Positions 6,886 to 14,454 of a stretch of DNA of 17,161 nucleotides are shown in pieces. The stretch lies in NCBI GenBank assembly GCA_021847625.1, contig JAJZQK010000015.1:1-17161 (forward strand), in the 5' to 3' direction. Origin of the DNA: Chloroflexota bacterium (lineage in GTDB: Bacteria; Chloroflexota; FW602-bin22; JAMCYS01). Position 1 is the stretch's first letter. Each line of letters starts with the position of its first letter. The position numbers and the translations under genes are program-made. The notes beneath the pieces are model-generated. The model was not told where the DNA came from. It worked only from the letters and a program-made list of their open reading frames with translations, and ran no database searches.

Positions 6886-8919
6886 ATGGCAAAGGTGGTC
6901 TTCAGCAACTGGGGAGAGAAAGTCGTAGATAACCGCACCCGCTCGGATGAGGCAGAGTCGGATTCCCTAGCCGTCAAACTGCCTGCCGAGCTTGCTCCCG
7001 GCATCGGCGTGGTCGGTTTGGTGGGTTGGGATGGAATCACCCTCTTCGGGGACGATGCCGATGCCATCGACATGGTGCGGGCCTACATGGAGGCGGTGAA
7101 GGACTACAGCTGCGAACGCTGCACCACCTGCCGGATCGGCGCTGGCCAGGCTTATGCCATTCTGAGCGCGGCTGTCGAGGGCCGAGGACATGAGGAAGAC
7201 GTCGACCTCCTTGCCTCTCTTGCCGTGACGATGCGGGAAACGGCGATGTGCTCGCTGGGGCAGACCGCGGCGATTCCCCTCGCGGCCATCGCCACGCACT
7301 TCCGGGGGGAGTACGGACAGCTGGTTCGGGGTGAGCGCCGGGTGAAGTCGACAGGCTACCACACGAAGCTCACCGCGCCCTGCATCAACGCCTGCCCCGT
7401 CCACCTCGACATACCGGGCTACGTGGAAATGATCCGCCAGGGTCGCTATCAGGAATCACTCGACCTCATCCGGGAACGCAACGTCCTGCCAGGCGTCTGC
7501 GGCCGGGTCTGCGTACATCCCTGCGAGGAGGTCTGCCGGCGTGGGCAGTTCGACCAGCCCGTTTCCGTGAAGGCCCTGAAGCGGTTTGTGGCCGACTGTG
7601 AGATCGAGCTGGACCGGATGCCCACCGGGCGCACGCCTGACCCGGATCGTCCTAAGATGGCCGTAATCGGCGCGGGGCCGGCAGGCCTGGCGGCGGCCAG
7701 CGCTCTTGCTCGCCTAGGCTATCCGGTGACCGTGTTCGAGGCCCTGCCGGTACCGGGCGGCATGGCGGCCGTGGGCATTCCTGCCTACCGATTGCCGAAG
7801 GACGTGCTGCAGCGGGAAGTGGATGCGATTGCCAACGAGGGCGTCGAGTTCGTGTACAATGCCCGCCTGGGCAAGGATTTCACGCTGGAAGAGCTTCGCG
7901 AGCGTGGCCACACGGCGGTGTTCGTGGGCATCGGCTGTCACAACACGGCCAAGATGGGTATCGAGGGAGAGGACGCCGGCTACGAGGGTTATCTGCCGGG
8001 CGTGGAGTTCTTGCGAGACCTCGCCCTTGGTGAGCCTACCTCGCTGCGGGGCAAGGCCGTGGTCGTCGGCGGCGGCAACGTGGCCATGGACTGCGCTCGC
8101 TCTTCCCTGCGCCTGGGCTTCTCCGAGGTCACGCTCGTCTACCGGCGGTCGCGCGCTGAGATGCCGGCCAACGAGGAAGAGATCGAGGAGGCCGAGCACG
8201 AGGGTGTTCGCTACAACTTCCTGACGAACCCCACGCGGCTGGTTGCCCGCGATGGGAAGGTGGTTGGCGTGGAGCTCGTCCGTATGGAGCTTGGCGAGCC
8301 CGACGCCAGCGGCCGGCGGCGGCCCGTGCCCGTGCCGGGTTCGGAGTTCGTGCTGGAATGCGATGTGGTTATCCCGGCCATCGGCCAGGTTACCGATACC
8401 TCCTGTTTCGCCGCGGCCGATGGCATCGACCTTTCCCGACGGAAGACGGTGACGGTCAATCAGTTCAGCATGCAGACGAGCCAGCCGGGTGTCTTCGCCG
8501 GTGGCGACTGCGTCAGCGGGCCGGCCACGCTGATCCAGGCGATGGCAGCCGGCCGCGAGGCGGCGCACGCTATGGACAGGTACGTGCGGGGTGAGAGCCC
8601 GGACATTTCGGCCGACGAGAAGGTGGAGCGAGTCGTCCGCGAGGTTGGTGCCTATCAACCCCGCGAGGATGGCGTTGGCGGCGAAGGAGCCTGGCAGTAC
8701 TTCAAACGCCCGCCCGTGATCGACTTCGGGGCGGAAGACGTCGGCATCGCCAAGGAACGCCAGCGGCCGGCCGTTCCCTGCCTGCCGGTTTCGGAGCGCC
8801 TGCAGGACTTCCGGGGAGTGGAGACCGCGTTCGCGCCTCTCGTGGCCGTTGAGGAATCCGAGCGATGCCTGCGTTGCTATCGCATCGCTCTAGTTGCCAC
8901 GCGGGAGGAGAAGAAATAG
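6886..8919 (+). CDS. NuoF-type [4Fe-4S] domain fused to GltD-like FAD/NAD(P)H oxidoreductase
   Basis: Multidomain cytoplasmic electron-transfer protein of 677 residues from the ATG at 6886. Residues about 60-135 resemble the C-terminal iron-sulfur domain of NuoF/HydB: C-x2-C-x2-C in CERCTTCRIGAG, then a fourth Cys in MCSLG about 40 residues on. Next is the GltD/dihydropyrimidine-dehydrogenase-type N-terminal cluster region (APCINACPVHLDIPGY, GVCGRVCVHPCEEVCRRG). An FAD fold (VIGAGPAGLAAASALARLG, about 230) and an NAD(P)H fold (VVVGGGNVAMDCARSSLRLG) follow, and the FAD domain closes with FAGGDCVSGPATLIQAMAAGREAA. A final CLRC pair remains near the end. Such fusions usually pass electrons between NAD(P)H and a partner such as a hydrogenase, formate dehydrogenase or glutamate synthase, but no partner is encoded here. 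AAGGAGG lies 13 nt before this ATG; the in-frame ATG at 6844 lacks a binding site. Confidence 0.87.
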   Translation: MAKVVFSNWGEKVVDNRTRSDEAESDSLAVKLPAELAPGIGVVGLVGWDGITLFGDDADAIDMVRAYMEAVKDYSCERCTTCRIGAGQAYAILSAAVEGRGHEEDVDLLASLAVTMRETAMCSLGQTAAIPLAAIATHFRGEYGQLVRGERRVKSTGYHTKLTAPCINACPVHLDIPGYVEMIRQGRYQESLDLIRERNVLPGVCGRVCVHPCEEVCRRGQFDQPVSVKALKRFVADCEIELDRMPTGRTPDPDRPKMAVIGAGPAGLAAASALARLGYPVTVFEALPVPGGMAAVGIPAYRLPKDVLQREVDAIANEGVEFVYNARLGKDFTLEELRERGHTAVFVGIGCHNTAKMGIEGEDAGYEGYLPGVEFLRDLALGEPTSLRGKAVVVGGGNVAMDCARSSLRLGFSEVTLVYRRSRAEMPANEEEIEEAEHEGVRYNFLTNPTRLVARDGKVVGVELVRMELGEPDASGRRRPVPVPGSEFVLECDVVIPAIGQVTDTSCFAAADGIDLSRRKTVTVNQFSMQTSQPGVFAGGDCVSGPATLIQAMAAGREAAHAMDRYVRGESPDISADEKVERVVREVGAYQPREDGVGGEGAWQYFKRPPVIDFGAEDVGIAKERQRPAVPCLPVSERLQDFRGVETAFAPLVAVEESERCLRCYRIALVATREEKK

Positions 8920-8923
8920 CGTC

Positions 8924-8946
8924 TACACCGGTAATCGTCCGGTGTA
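8924..8946 (+). terminator. hairpin after the oxidoreductase gene
   Basis: TACACCGG and CCGGTGTA form a perfect 8-bp stem with a 7-nt loop, 4 bp after the TAG stop. It has no T run, so it may be a terminator of the kind without a U-tract or an mRNA 3'-end stabiliser within a longer transcript. Confidence 0.45.
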
Positions 8947-9024
8947 TGATGATGCTCAGAAGTCCCTACTTGGACCGATGGTCGGCAAGCGACCGAGAGA
9001 ACCGCTTCAGGAGGTAAGTGCATA

Positions 9025-9396
9025 ATGAGGAAGATAAAGATAACGGCGGGCGGCGTGGAGGCACAGGCCGAGCTCAACGATACGAAGACCGCGGACGCCA
9101 TCTGGAACGCCCTGCCGATAACCGCTCGCGGCAACACCTGGGGGGATGAGATCTACTTCTCGATTCCCGTGAACCTGGAAACGGAGAAGGGCCAGGCGGT
9201 CGTGGACATGGGCCATCTTGGCTACTGGGCGCCGGGCACGGCGTTCTGCATCTTCTTCGGCCCCACCCCTGCCAGCCGAGGCGACGAGATCAGGCCCGCC
9301 AGCCCTGTGACGGTGTTCGGCAAGGTCGAGGGCGACGCGAAGGTCTTCACGAAGGTATCCTCGGGGAGCAAGGTCACGATAGAGAAGGCGGGCTAG
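9025..9396 (+). CDS. cyclophilin-like domain protein (TM1367-type)
   Basis: The 123-residue soluble protein has the cyclophilin-like beta-barrel pattern of a small prokaryotic family. It begins MRKIKITAGGVEAQAELNDT, then TADAIWNALPITARGNTWGDEIYFSIPV, a DMGHLGYWAPGTAFCIFFGPTP core and a closing VTVFGKVEGDAKVF. Family members are about 120 residues, so it looks complete. The fold is related to peptidyl-prolyl isomerases, but the isomerase catalytic residues are not evident and the biological role of the family is not established. The start is well fixed by AGGAGGT nine bases upstream. It lies 105 bp after the oxidoreductase gene, past a hairpin, and ends only 3 bp from the convergent MgtE-like gene, so the two may interfere at their 3' ends. 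Confidence 0.8.
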   Translation: MRKIKITAGGVEAQAELNDTKTADAIWNALPITARGNTWGDEIYFSIPVNLETEKGQAVVDMGHLGYWAPGTAFCIFFGPTPASRGDEIRPASPVTVFGKVEGDAKVFTKVSSGSKVTIEKAG

Positions 9397-9399
9397 TCG

Positions 9400-10641
9400 C
9401 TAGAGTATCCGCGGTAGCCTGTCGTGCCAGGACTGCGGCAGCAAGACCTCCAGGGCATCGTCGACCGTGACGATGCCCTCTATTCTGCCTTCCTCGTCGA
9501 CCACGGGGATCGCCAGGAGGTCGTACTTGCTGATCAGCCTAGCTACCTCGCGGTCGTTCTCCTCACTCGAGACCGTGATGACGTTCTTCTCGGCGATGCT
9601 GCTGAGCGGTGTTTGGGCATCCTCCGTCAGCAGCTTGCGCAGCGTTACTACTCCCGTGAGGATGTCCGTGCCCTCCTCCACTAGATAGACGTAGTAGAAC
9701 ATCTCGACGTCTTCCGTGCGAGAGCGCACTACTGCTAGGGCCTCGTCCACCGTTAGCGCCTCAGGAACGGCGATGAAGTCGGTGGTCATCCTACCGCCGG
9801 CGGTATGGGGGTCGTGCGTTAAGAGTTCACGGAGTTCCGCCGACCCCTCTTCCATCAGGCTCAGCAACTCGCGCGCCTGGTTTGGGGGCAGCTCACGAAG
9901 CGCGTCGGCCGCCTTGTCCGGCCCCATTTGCTCAAGCACGTCGGCGGCGCGTTCCTTGTCCAGCTTGGTCAGGACCGAAGCCAGGACGTTGGGCTCGAGC
10001 TCTTCTATCGTGTCGGCCATCTTCTCGTCGTCGAGGGATTGGAGAAGCGCCTGCGCGGCGTCGCGTTGCATCGCTTCGGCGATATCGGCGATGTCGGCGG
10101 CGTGAAGGGCAGCGACCTGATCCATCGGTGCGCGGATGCCAATCTGTTCGCCGGCGCCACGGTCGATCTCTATGTTCTGCCACGGCAGAAGGCGCTCGGG
10201 AAGCTCGCGACGAAGCACCGAGGCCAGGGTCGCGGCTATGGTCGCCACGCCCGCCCGCCTCAGAAGGCCCAACGTGCCGACGTCCAGGTCGGTGACGGCC
10301 AGCCGGTGGTCTTCTCGCGAGAGGACCACGTCGTTGATGCGGCTGACGCGCGATTCCTCCGTGTCGACTATCTCCTTATCGAGTACGCTGCGAGCGAGAG
10401 CGATCTCTTCGGGGCGCTCGTCTCGCAATACGAGCAAGTCCTCGGTCGTGCTCAGCACGATTCGCTCCTCTTCGACGTCCTGCACCACCTCCCAGTCGAG
10501 CACCAACGGCTGGTGTTGTGGGCCGGCGACGACTAGGGCCGTGACTTCCCCTTGTGGTCCGACCAGGATATCGCTCAGCTTGCCAATTGTCTCGCCATCG
10601 GCCGCCTGCACCGAGCGGCCGAGTAAGGAACTAAGATACAC
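9400..10641 (-). CDS. soluble PRC-barrel / MgtE N-domain / CBS-pair protein
   Basis: The 413-residue protein is predicted cytoplasmic, with no membrane segment visible. It starts with a PRC barrel (YLSSLLGRSVQAADGETIGKL), followed by a second PRC-like stretch (about 90-165). An MgtE intracellular N-domain comes next (about 170-270, repeated helical pattern DIADIAEAMQ...DKERAADVLEQMGPDKAADAL). Then come two CBS motifs (TDFIAVPEALTVDEALAVV and EKNVITVSSEENDREVARLISKYDLLAIPVVDEEGRIEGIVTVDDA). In MgtE these last two domains sense Mg2+ and gate the channel; here the channel domain is missing and the gene ends. GTG at 10641 has GGAGG six bases upstream and is preferred over the ATG at 10656. It overlaps the mnmG 3' end by 11 bp, so translation is probably coupled. 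A role as a Mg2+- or adenylate-responsive regulator is inference. Confidence 0.85.
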   Translation of the reverse strand: MYLSSLLGRSVQAADGETIGKLSDILVGPQGEVTALVVAGPQHQPLVLDWEVVQDVEEERIVLSTTEDLLVLRDERPEEIALARSVLDKEIVDTEESRVSRINDVVLSREDHRLAVTDLDVGTLGLLRRAGVATIAATLASVLRRELPERLLPWQNIEIDRGAGEQIGIRAPMDQVAALHAADIADIAEAMQRDAAQALLQSLDDEKMADTIEELEPNVLASVLTKLDKERAADVLEQMGPDKAADALRELPPNQARELLSLMEEGSAELRELLTHDPHTAGGRMTTDFIAVPEALTVDEALAVVRSRTEDVEMFYYVYLVEEGTDILTGVVTLRKLLTEDAQTPLSSIAEKNVITVSSEENDREVARLISKYDLLAIPVVDEEGRIEGIVTVDDALEVLLPQSWHDRLPRIL

Positions 10642-12694
10642 TGCGTGCCTCCGCATCTTGGGTAATGCTTCCTGACTGGCGGCATGCCGTCGCTTGTCGC
10701 CGCCTCTTCTCGACGTGGGCGAGCAAGACGGCGATATCCGCCGGCGTGACGCCGTAGATGCGCGCCGCCTGGCCGACGGAGGTCGGCCGGAAGCGGGCCA
10801 GCTTCTGCCGGGCCTCCTCCCGCAAGCCGACGATCACGGCGTAGTCGACGTCGTCTGCCAGCCGCAGGCGTTCCAGCCGGCGCCTGCGGTCCAGGTCCAC
10901 GGTCTGCTTTCGTATGTAGCCTTCATACTTGGCCTCGATCTCCACTTGCTCGGCGACTTCGGGGGGCAGGGGGCCCAGCTGTTCGGCGATGGCCTCGTAG
11001 GTCACGGCCGGGCGGCGCAGGAGGTCGAGGGCGCGTAAGGGCATAGCGAGCGGCTCAAACCCGGCCTTGACGACGTGCCCGTTCAACTCCGGCGTGGGCA
11101 CGACGCTCTTGTTGCGCAGATGGACGAGCGAACGCTCGATCTGCCGACGCTTGGCTTCCATCGCCTCGTACGTCTCGCGATCGACCAGTCCCAGGGCATG
11201 GCCAATGCCGGTCAACCGCAGGTCCGCGTTATCATGGCGCAGAAGCAGCCTGTACTCCGCGCGCGACGTGAGCAGCCGGTAGGGCTCGTTGATCTCCGAC
11301 GTCACGAGATCGTCGATCATGACGCCGATGTACGATAGGCTGCGTGGCAGCACCAGCGGCCGGCCGCCGCGGATGGCCTCCGCAACATCGGTGGGCTCGC
11401 CTTCACCGGCCGGTTCGTCCGTTGGTCTAACGCCGAGGGCGAAGCGGGCGGCATTGACGCCCGCGACCAACCCCTGGCCGGCGGCCTCTTCGTAGCCGGA
11501 CGTGCCGTTGATCTGTCCGGCCACGTAGAGGCCGGGGACCGCCTTGCACTCGAGGGTCGGTCTCACCTGGCCTGATAGCACGTAGTCGTACTCGACCGCA
11601 TAGCCGACCCTCGTTATCTCTACCTCTCGCAGGGCCGGGATGCTACGCAACATGGCGAGCTGGACGTCTTCGGGCAGGCTGGTATTCGCCCCTTGCACGT
11701 ACATCTCGTGCGTCAGCCAGCCCTCGGGTTCGAGGAAGAGCTGATGCGCCTCCTTGTGGGCAAAGCGCACGATCTTATCCTCGATGGAGGGACAATAACG
11801 AGGGCCGACGCCCTGGATGAAGCCCGTGAACAGGGGCGCGCGGTCCAGGTTCGCGCGTATTGTTTCGTGGGTTTGCTGATTCGTATTGATCAGGTAGCAC
11901 GGCAGCTGCGGCCGCCAGGCCTCAAGCAAGGCTCGTGGGTAGATCCCGGCCGGAGGGCCGGACAGATCCTGCTCGGCGGGCGGGCGCAGGCGGCTGAAAT
12001 AGAGCGGCTCCCGGCTGCCCTCCTGGATGCGCGTCTGGGTGAAGTCCACGGTTCGCGCATCGATGCGCGGCGGGGTGCCTGTCTTGAGCCTGCCGAGGGC
12101 AAGGCCCAGGCGGCGGAGGCTATCCGCCAACCCCACCGCGGGTGGCTCGCCGGCCCTGCCAGCGGGCGCGGCCGCCTCGCCCGTGATGATGCGCCCCGCC
12201 AGGGATGTCCCGGTCGTCAGGACTACCGCGCGGGCCAGATAGGTGGCTCCCAAATTGGTCGTAACTCGCAGCGTGTAGCCCGGCCGGCTGCCGTTGCCGT
12301 CGACGCCCGGCGATACTCTCTGGACGTCCTCCACCAGCGCCTGTTTGAGGTGCAGGTTCTCCTGCCTCTCGAGGACGCGCTTCATCGAGGCGGAGTAGGC
12401 TCGTTTGTCTACTTGGGCGCGCAAAGCCTGCACGGCGGGACCCTTGCCAGTGTTGAGGAGGCGAATCTGAATGAGGGTCCTGTCGACGTTGCGGGCCATC
12501 TCGCCACCCAGGGCGTCGATCTCGCGAACGAGGTGCCCCTTGGCCGGGCCGCCAACCGAAGGATTGCACGGCGTGAGGGCGATATTGTCAAGGTTTAGCG
12601 TGAGGACGAGCGTCCGGCAGCCAAGCCGCGCCGCGGCGAGGGCCGCTTCGCAGCCGGCGTGGCCGGCCCCGATCACGACGACGTCGTACTGCAG
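10631..12694 (-). CDS. mnmG: tRNA uridine-5-carboxymethylaminomethyl modification enzyme MnmG (GidA), CUG start
   Basis: FAD enzyme that with MnmE installs the carboxymethylaminomethyl group on wobble U34 of tRNAs. Hallmarks: FAD site VVIGAGHAGCEAALAAARLG at the very start, CNPSVGGPAKGHLVREIDALGGEM with the first catalytic Cys, TGTPPRID, PRYCPSIEDK with the second, and TSRAEYRLLLRHDNADLRLT. The C-terminal MnmE/tRNA-binding part ends GVTPADIAVLLAHVEKRRR, followed by an extra tail of about 20 residues that lies in the overlap with the next gene. The first standard start codon in frame (GTG at 12676) would delete the beta strand YDVVV before GAGHAG. Upstream to the TAG at 12754-12752 there is no ATG, GTG or TTG, but CTG at 12694 has AGGGAG seven bases before it. 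That start gives MQYDVVVIGAGHAG, 687 residues. Confidence 0.95.
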   Translation of the reverse strand: MQYDVVVIGAGHAGCEAALAAARLGCRTLVLTLNLDNIALTPCNPSVGGPAKGHLVREIDALGGEMARNVDRTLIQIRLLNTGKGPAVQALRAQVDKRAYSASMKRVLERQENLHLKQALVEDVQRVSPGVDGNGSRPGYTLRVTTNLGATYLARAVVLTTGTSLAGRIITGEAAAPAGRAGEPPAVGLADSLRRLGLALGRLKTGTPPRIDARTVDFTQTRIQEGSREPLYFSRLRPPAEQDLSGPPAGIYPRALLEAWRPQLPCYLINTNQQTHETIRANLDRAPLFTGFIQGVGPRYCPSIEDKIVRFAHKEAHQLFLEPEGWLTHEMYVQGANTSLPEDVQLAMLRSIPALREVEITRVGYAVEYDYVLSGQVRPTLECKAVPGLYVAGQINGTSGYEEAAGQGLVAGVNAARFALGVRPTDEPAGEGEPTDVAEAIRGGRPLVLPRSLSYIGVMIDDLVTSEINEPYRLLTSRAEYRLLLRHDNADLRLTGIGHALGLVDRETYEAMEAKRRQIERSLVHLRNKSVVPTPELNGHVVKAGFEPLAMPLRALDLLRRPAVTYEAIAEQLGPLPPEVAEQVEIEAKYEGYIRKQTVDLDRRRRLERLRLADDVDYAVIVGLREEARQKLARFRPTSVGQAARIYGVTPADIAVLLAHVEKRRRQATACRQSGSITQDAEARSVS

Positions 12695-12707
12695 ATAAAC
12701 ACTCCCT
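12692..12707 (-). promoter_or_regulatory. Shine-Dalgarno and CUG initiation site of mnmG
   Basis: On the minus strand AGGGAG (12707-12702) precedes CTG (12694-12692) by 7 nt. The promoter's -10 box ends at 12725, so a transcript starting near 12718 has only CTG as a plausible start before the conserved MnmG N-terminus. Confidence 0.6.
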
Positions 12708-12720
12708 AATCCCCAACTGT

Positions 12721-12957
12721 GACGAGTATAGCATACGGGCGGGAAGGGTCGCTACTCCGGCAGAACCTGCCTCCGCTGCCCTCGTCGTGAGCCCACCTGA
12801 TCGTCGCGGCGGCTGCCCGGCTACGAAGACGGCGGCCGGGGCTGGGGGCAACGGCGCCCTCGGGCGGGCCGGCTCTCGTCGGACCAATCAACTAAATAGT
12901 CCGGCCCTATCCTTGCTGCACGGCCGGCCGGTGAGACGCTCCATCTGGCCCCTCGGC
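12721..12957. other. intergenic DNA upstream of mnmG
   Basis: Apart from the mnmG promoter, no gene is supported here; open frames lack ribosome sites and family features. A CGGCCGGCCG palindrome lies near 12921. The stretch separates divergent mnmG from the repeat element at 12958. Confidence 0.5.
12725..12733 (-). promoter_or_regulatory. extended -10 promoter of the mnmG operon
   Basis: The minus strand reads TGCTATACT: a TATACT -10 box with the TGn extension. No good -35 is seen 16-18 bp upstream, as is usual for extended -10 promoters. The predicted start of transcription is near 12718, about 24 nt before the CTG start. Confidence 0.5.
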
Positions 12958-13095
12958 GTCATTCCCGCGGAAGCGGGAATCCATCCGGTGGGCGGCAAAC
13001 CGGAGACTGGATCCCCGCTTGCGCGGGGATGACAGGAGCGCCGGCAGAGGCTCCGTTGGCCCTTCCGCTAGCGAGCACCCGGGCAGCAACGGCTA
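12958..13095 (-). repeat. 138-bp composite repeat, copy A
   Basis: Inverted relative to copy B at 16662-16799, with the same length and roughly three quarters identity. It contains two 26-bp palindromic units: GTCATTCCCGCG...GGGAATCCA at 12958-12983 (+) and the TCCCC form at 13008-13033 (-). Read on the minus strand, a conserved 62-bp tail from TAGCCGTTGCTGCC (13095) to GCTCTGCCGGCGCTC-like sequence precedes the palindromes. No coding potential or target duplication is seen. Confidence 0.75.
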
Positions 13096-13171
13096 CGTCG
13101 GTCTATTTAGCCGCGAAGTAGCGGCCGAATCGTGGCCAGACTAGCCGGTTCTGTACTTGGCCCCGCCTGGG

Positions 13172-13180
13172 TGGTATGCT
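13172..13180 (+). promoter_or_regulatory. candidate extended -10 promoter of the oppDF-uroD-like operon
   Basis: TGGTATGCT is a TATGCT -10 box with the TGn extension; no convincing -35 is present. It would start transcription near 13187 and give a leader of about 240 nt before oppD. Confidence 0.4.
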
Positions 13181-13186
13181 TGGCGC

Positions 13187-13424
13187 GGCCGAAAGATTCT
13201 GTAGTCCTCCGGCCGGGAGGGGCGATCCCCCCGTGGGTCTTCGTCCCTATAACTTGGGGCGAAGACCCCGGCCGCCGGACTTGACTCCGTGGCGTCGAAA
13301 CAGTAGAATGGCCGTACGTTCATACGTGCGGCCAAGCGACCGTATCGAAATTTACTCTCGGGCGACGGCGAGCGTGGAAGCCTGACTCGTCGCCACACAG
13401 TTAGAGAGAGCGAGGTGGACCTCG
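13187..13424 (+). promoter_or_regulatory. structured 5' leader, candidate cis-regulatory RNA
   Basis: There is no supported gene here. Three strong hairpins occur. GGGTCTTCGTCCC (13235-13247) pairs with 13256-13268 over 13 bp with one G-U and an 8-nt loop. A stem of 11 bp with one G-U joins 13309-13319 to 13324-13334 with loop TCAT. GGCGACG (13361-13367) pairs with CGTCGCC (13388-13394). CGGCCG occurs at 13186, 13210 and 13269; being self-complementary, these copies could pair in alternative ways. A fourth hairpin covers the oppD Shine-Dalgarno. None matches a riboswitch class I recognise by its core motif. Confidence 0.45.
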
Positions 13425-13427
13425 GTG
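13411..13427 (+). promoter_or_regulatory. Shine-Dalgarno of oppD inside a small hairpin
   Basis: CGAGG (13411-13415), loop TGGA and CCTCG (13420-13424) directly precede the GTG start at 13425. The stem includes the Shine-Dalgarno GAGGTG (13412-13417), so folding would hide the ribosome site. Confidence 0.45.
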
Positions 13428-14444
13428 GCAAAGAAACCCCCTCTCCTTCAGGTGAGGAACCTGCGGACCCATTTTCACACTCGTGACGGCGTTGTGAAGG
13501 CCGTCGACGGGATCTCGTTCGATCTGTATGAGGGCGAGGCCCTGGGCATCGTCGGCGAGAGCGGCAGTGGCAAGAGCGTGAGTGCACTGTCTATCATGCG
13601 CCTGATCCCCACACCGCCCGGCCGTATTACGGCTGATTCCATCCTGTTCGATGGTCAGGACCTTCTGAAACTGAACGACGAAGGGATGCGGAAGGTCCGT
13701 GGGCGGAAGATCGCGATGATCTTCCAGGATCCGATGACCTCGCTCAACCCGGTGCTGACGATCGGACGGCAGATCTGCGAGGCCCTTGAGTTGCACTTGG
13801 GGATGAGCGGCGCCCAGGCTCGCAATCGCGCGGGCGAGCTTCTGGCAATGGTCGGCATCCCCTCGGCCAAGGATCGCCTCGACGACTACCCGCACCAGTT
13901 CTCCGGCGGTATGCGCCAGCGCGTGATGATCGCTATGGCGCTCTCCTGCAACCCGCGGTTGTTGATCGCCGACGAGCCGACGACGGCTCTCGACGTGACC
14001 ATCCAGGCGCAGATCGTCGACCTAGTGAAGAACCTGCGCTCGGAGACCGACGCGGCCATCATGTGGATCACCCACGACCTGGGCATCGTCGCCGGGCTGT
14101 GCGACCGGGTGAACGTAATGTATGCCGGTGGCATCGTCGAGTCGGCGCAGGTGCGCGACATCTACTACGAATCCAGCCACGGCTATACGCTCGGGCTGCT
14201 GCGCTCGGTGCCGCGGTTGGACGAAGTGCGCCGGGCCCGGCTGGTGCCGATCGATGGCTCGCCGCCGGATCTGATCGAGCTGCCGAAGGGCTGCCCCTTC
14301 TCGCCACGCTGCCGGTATGCGGAAGACATCTGCCAGCGCGAGAAGCCGCAAATGCGTGATGTGAGCCCCGGGCATATCGCCGCCTGCTGGGTGGATATGA
14401 CGCAGTATCGTCCCAAACCGGCCGCCGCTAGTGCCGGCAGATAG
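13425..14444 (+). CDS. oppD: oligopeptide/dipeptide ABC transporter ATPase, OppD/DppD type
   Basis: The 339-residue cytoplasmic ATPase has Walker A GESGSGKS (about residues 44-51), signature FSGGMRQRV (about 160), Walker B LLIADEPT and the switch histidine in MWITHDLG. It also has the C-terminal oligopeptide-transporter extension with [20 protein letters not shown] and HIAACW, whose conserved cysteines are characteristic of OppD/DppD and, in some family members, bind an iron-sulfur cluster. It would pair with the OppF-type ATPase 10 bp downstream to power a peptide-class importer, but no OppB/OppC permease or OppA binding protein lies on either side in this window. GTG start with GAGGTG seven bases upstream, in a hairpin. 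The family is firm; the true substrate (peptide, nickel, sugar oligomer or other) is not determined. Confidence 0.9.
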   Translation: MAKKPPLLQVRNLRTHFHTRDGVVKAVDGISFDLYEGEALGIVGESGSGKSVSALSIMRLIPTPPGRITADSILFDGQDLLKLNDEGMRKVRGRKIAMIFQDPMTSLNPVLTIGRQICEALELHLGMSGAQARNRAGELLAMVGIPSAKDRLDDYPHQFSGGMRQRVMIAMALSCNPRLLIADEPTTALDVTIQAQIVDLVKNLRSETDAAIMWITHDLGIVAGLCDRVNVMYAGGIVESAQVRDIYYESSHGYTLGLLRSVPRLDEVRRARLVPIDGSPPDLIELPKGCPFSPRCRYAEDICQREKPQMRDVSPGHIAACWVDMTQYRPKPAAASAGR

Positions 14445-14454
14445 GGGGAGATGA

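Noticed and set aside
11693..12598. 301-codon plus-strand open frame within mnmG
   Set aside because: It is an antisense shadow of the strongly conserved MnmG coding sequence.
12721..13171. Possible small genes or RNA genes between mnmG and the oppDF operon
   Set aside because: Open frames run through palindromic repeats without ribosome sites, and no tRNA-like cloverleaf could be assembled by eye.
13141..13587. Minus-strand open frame through the oppD leader
   Set aside because: It crosses the leader hairpins and the start of oppD, has no ribosome site, and its Arg/Ser-rich translation has no family features.
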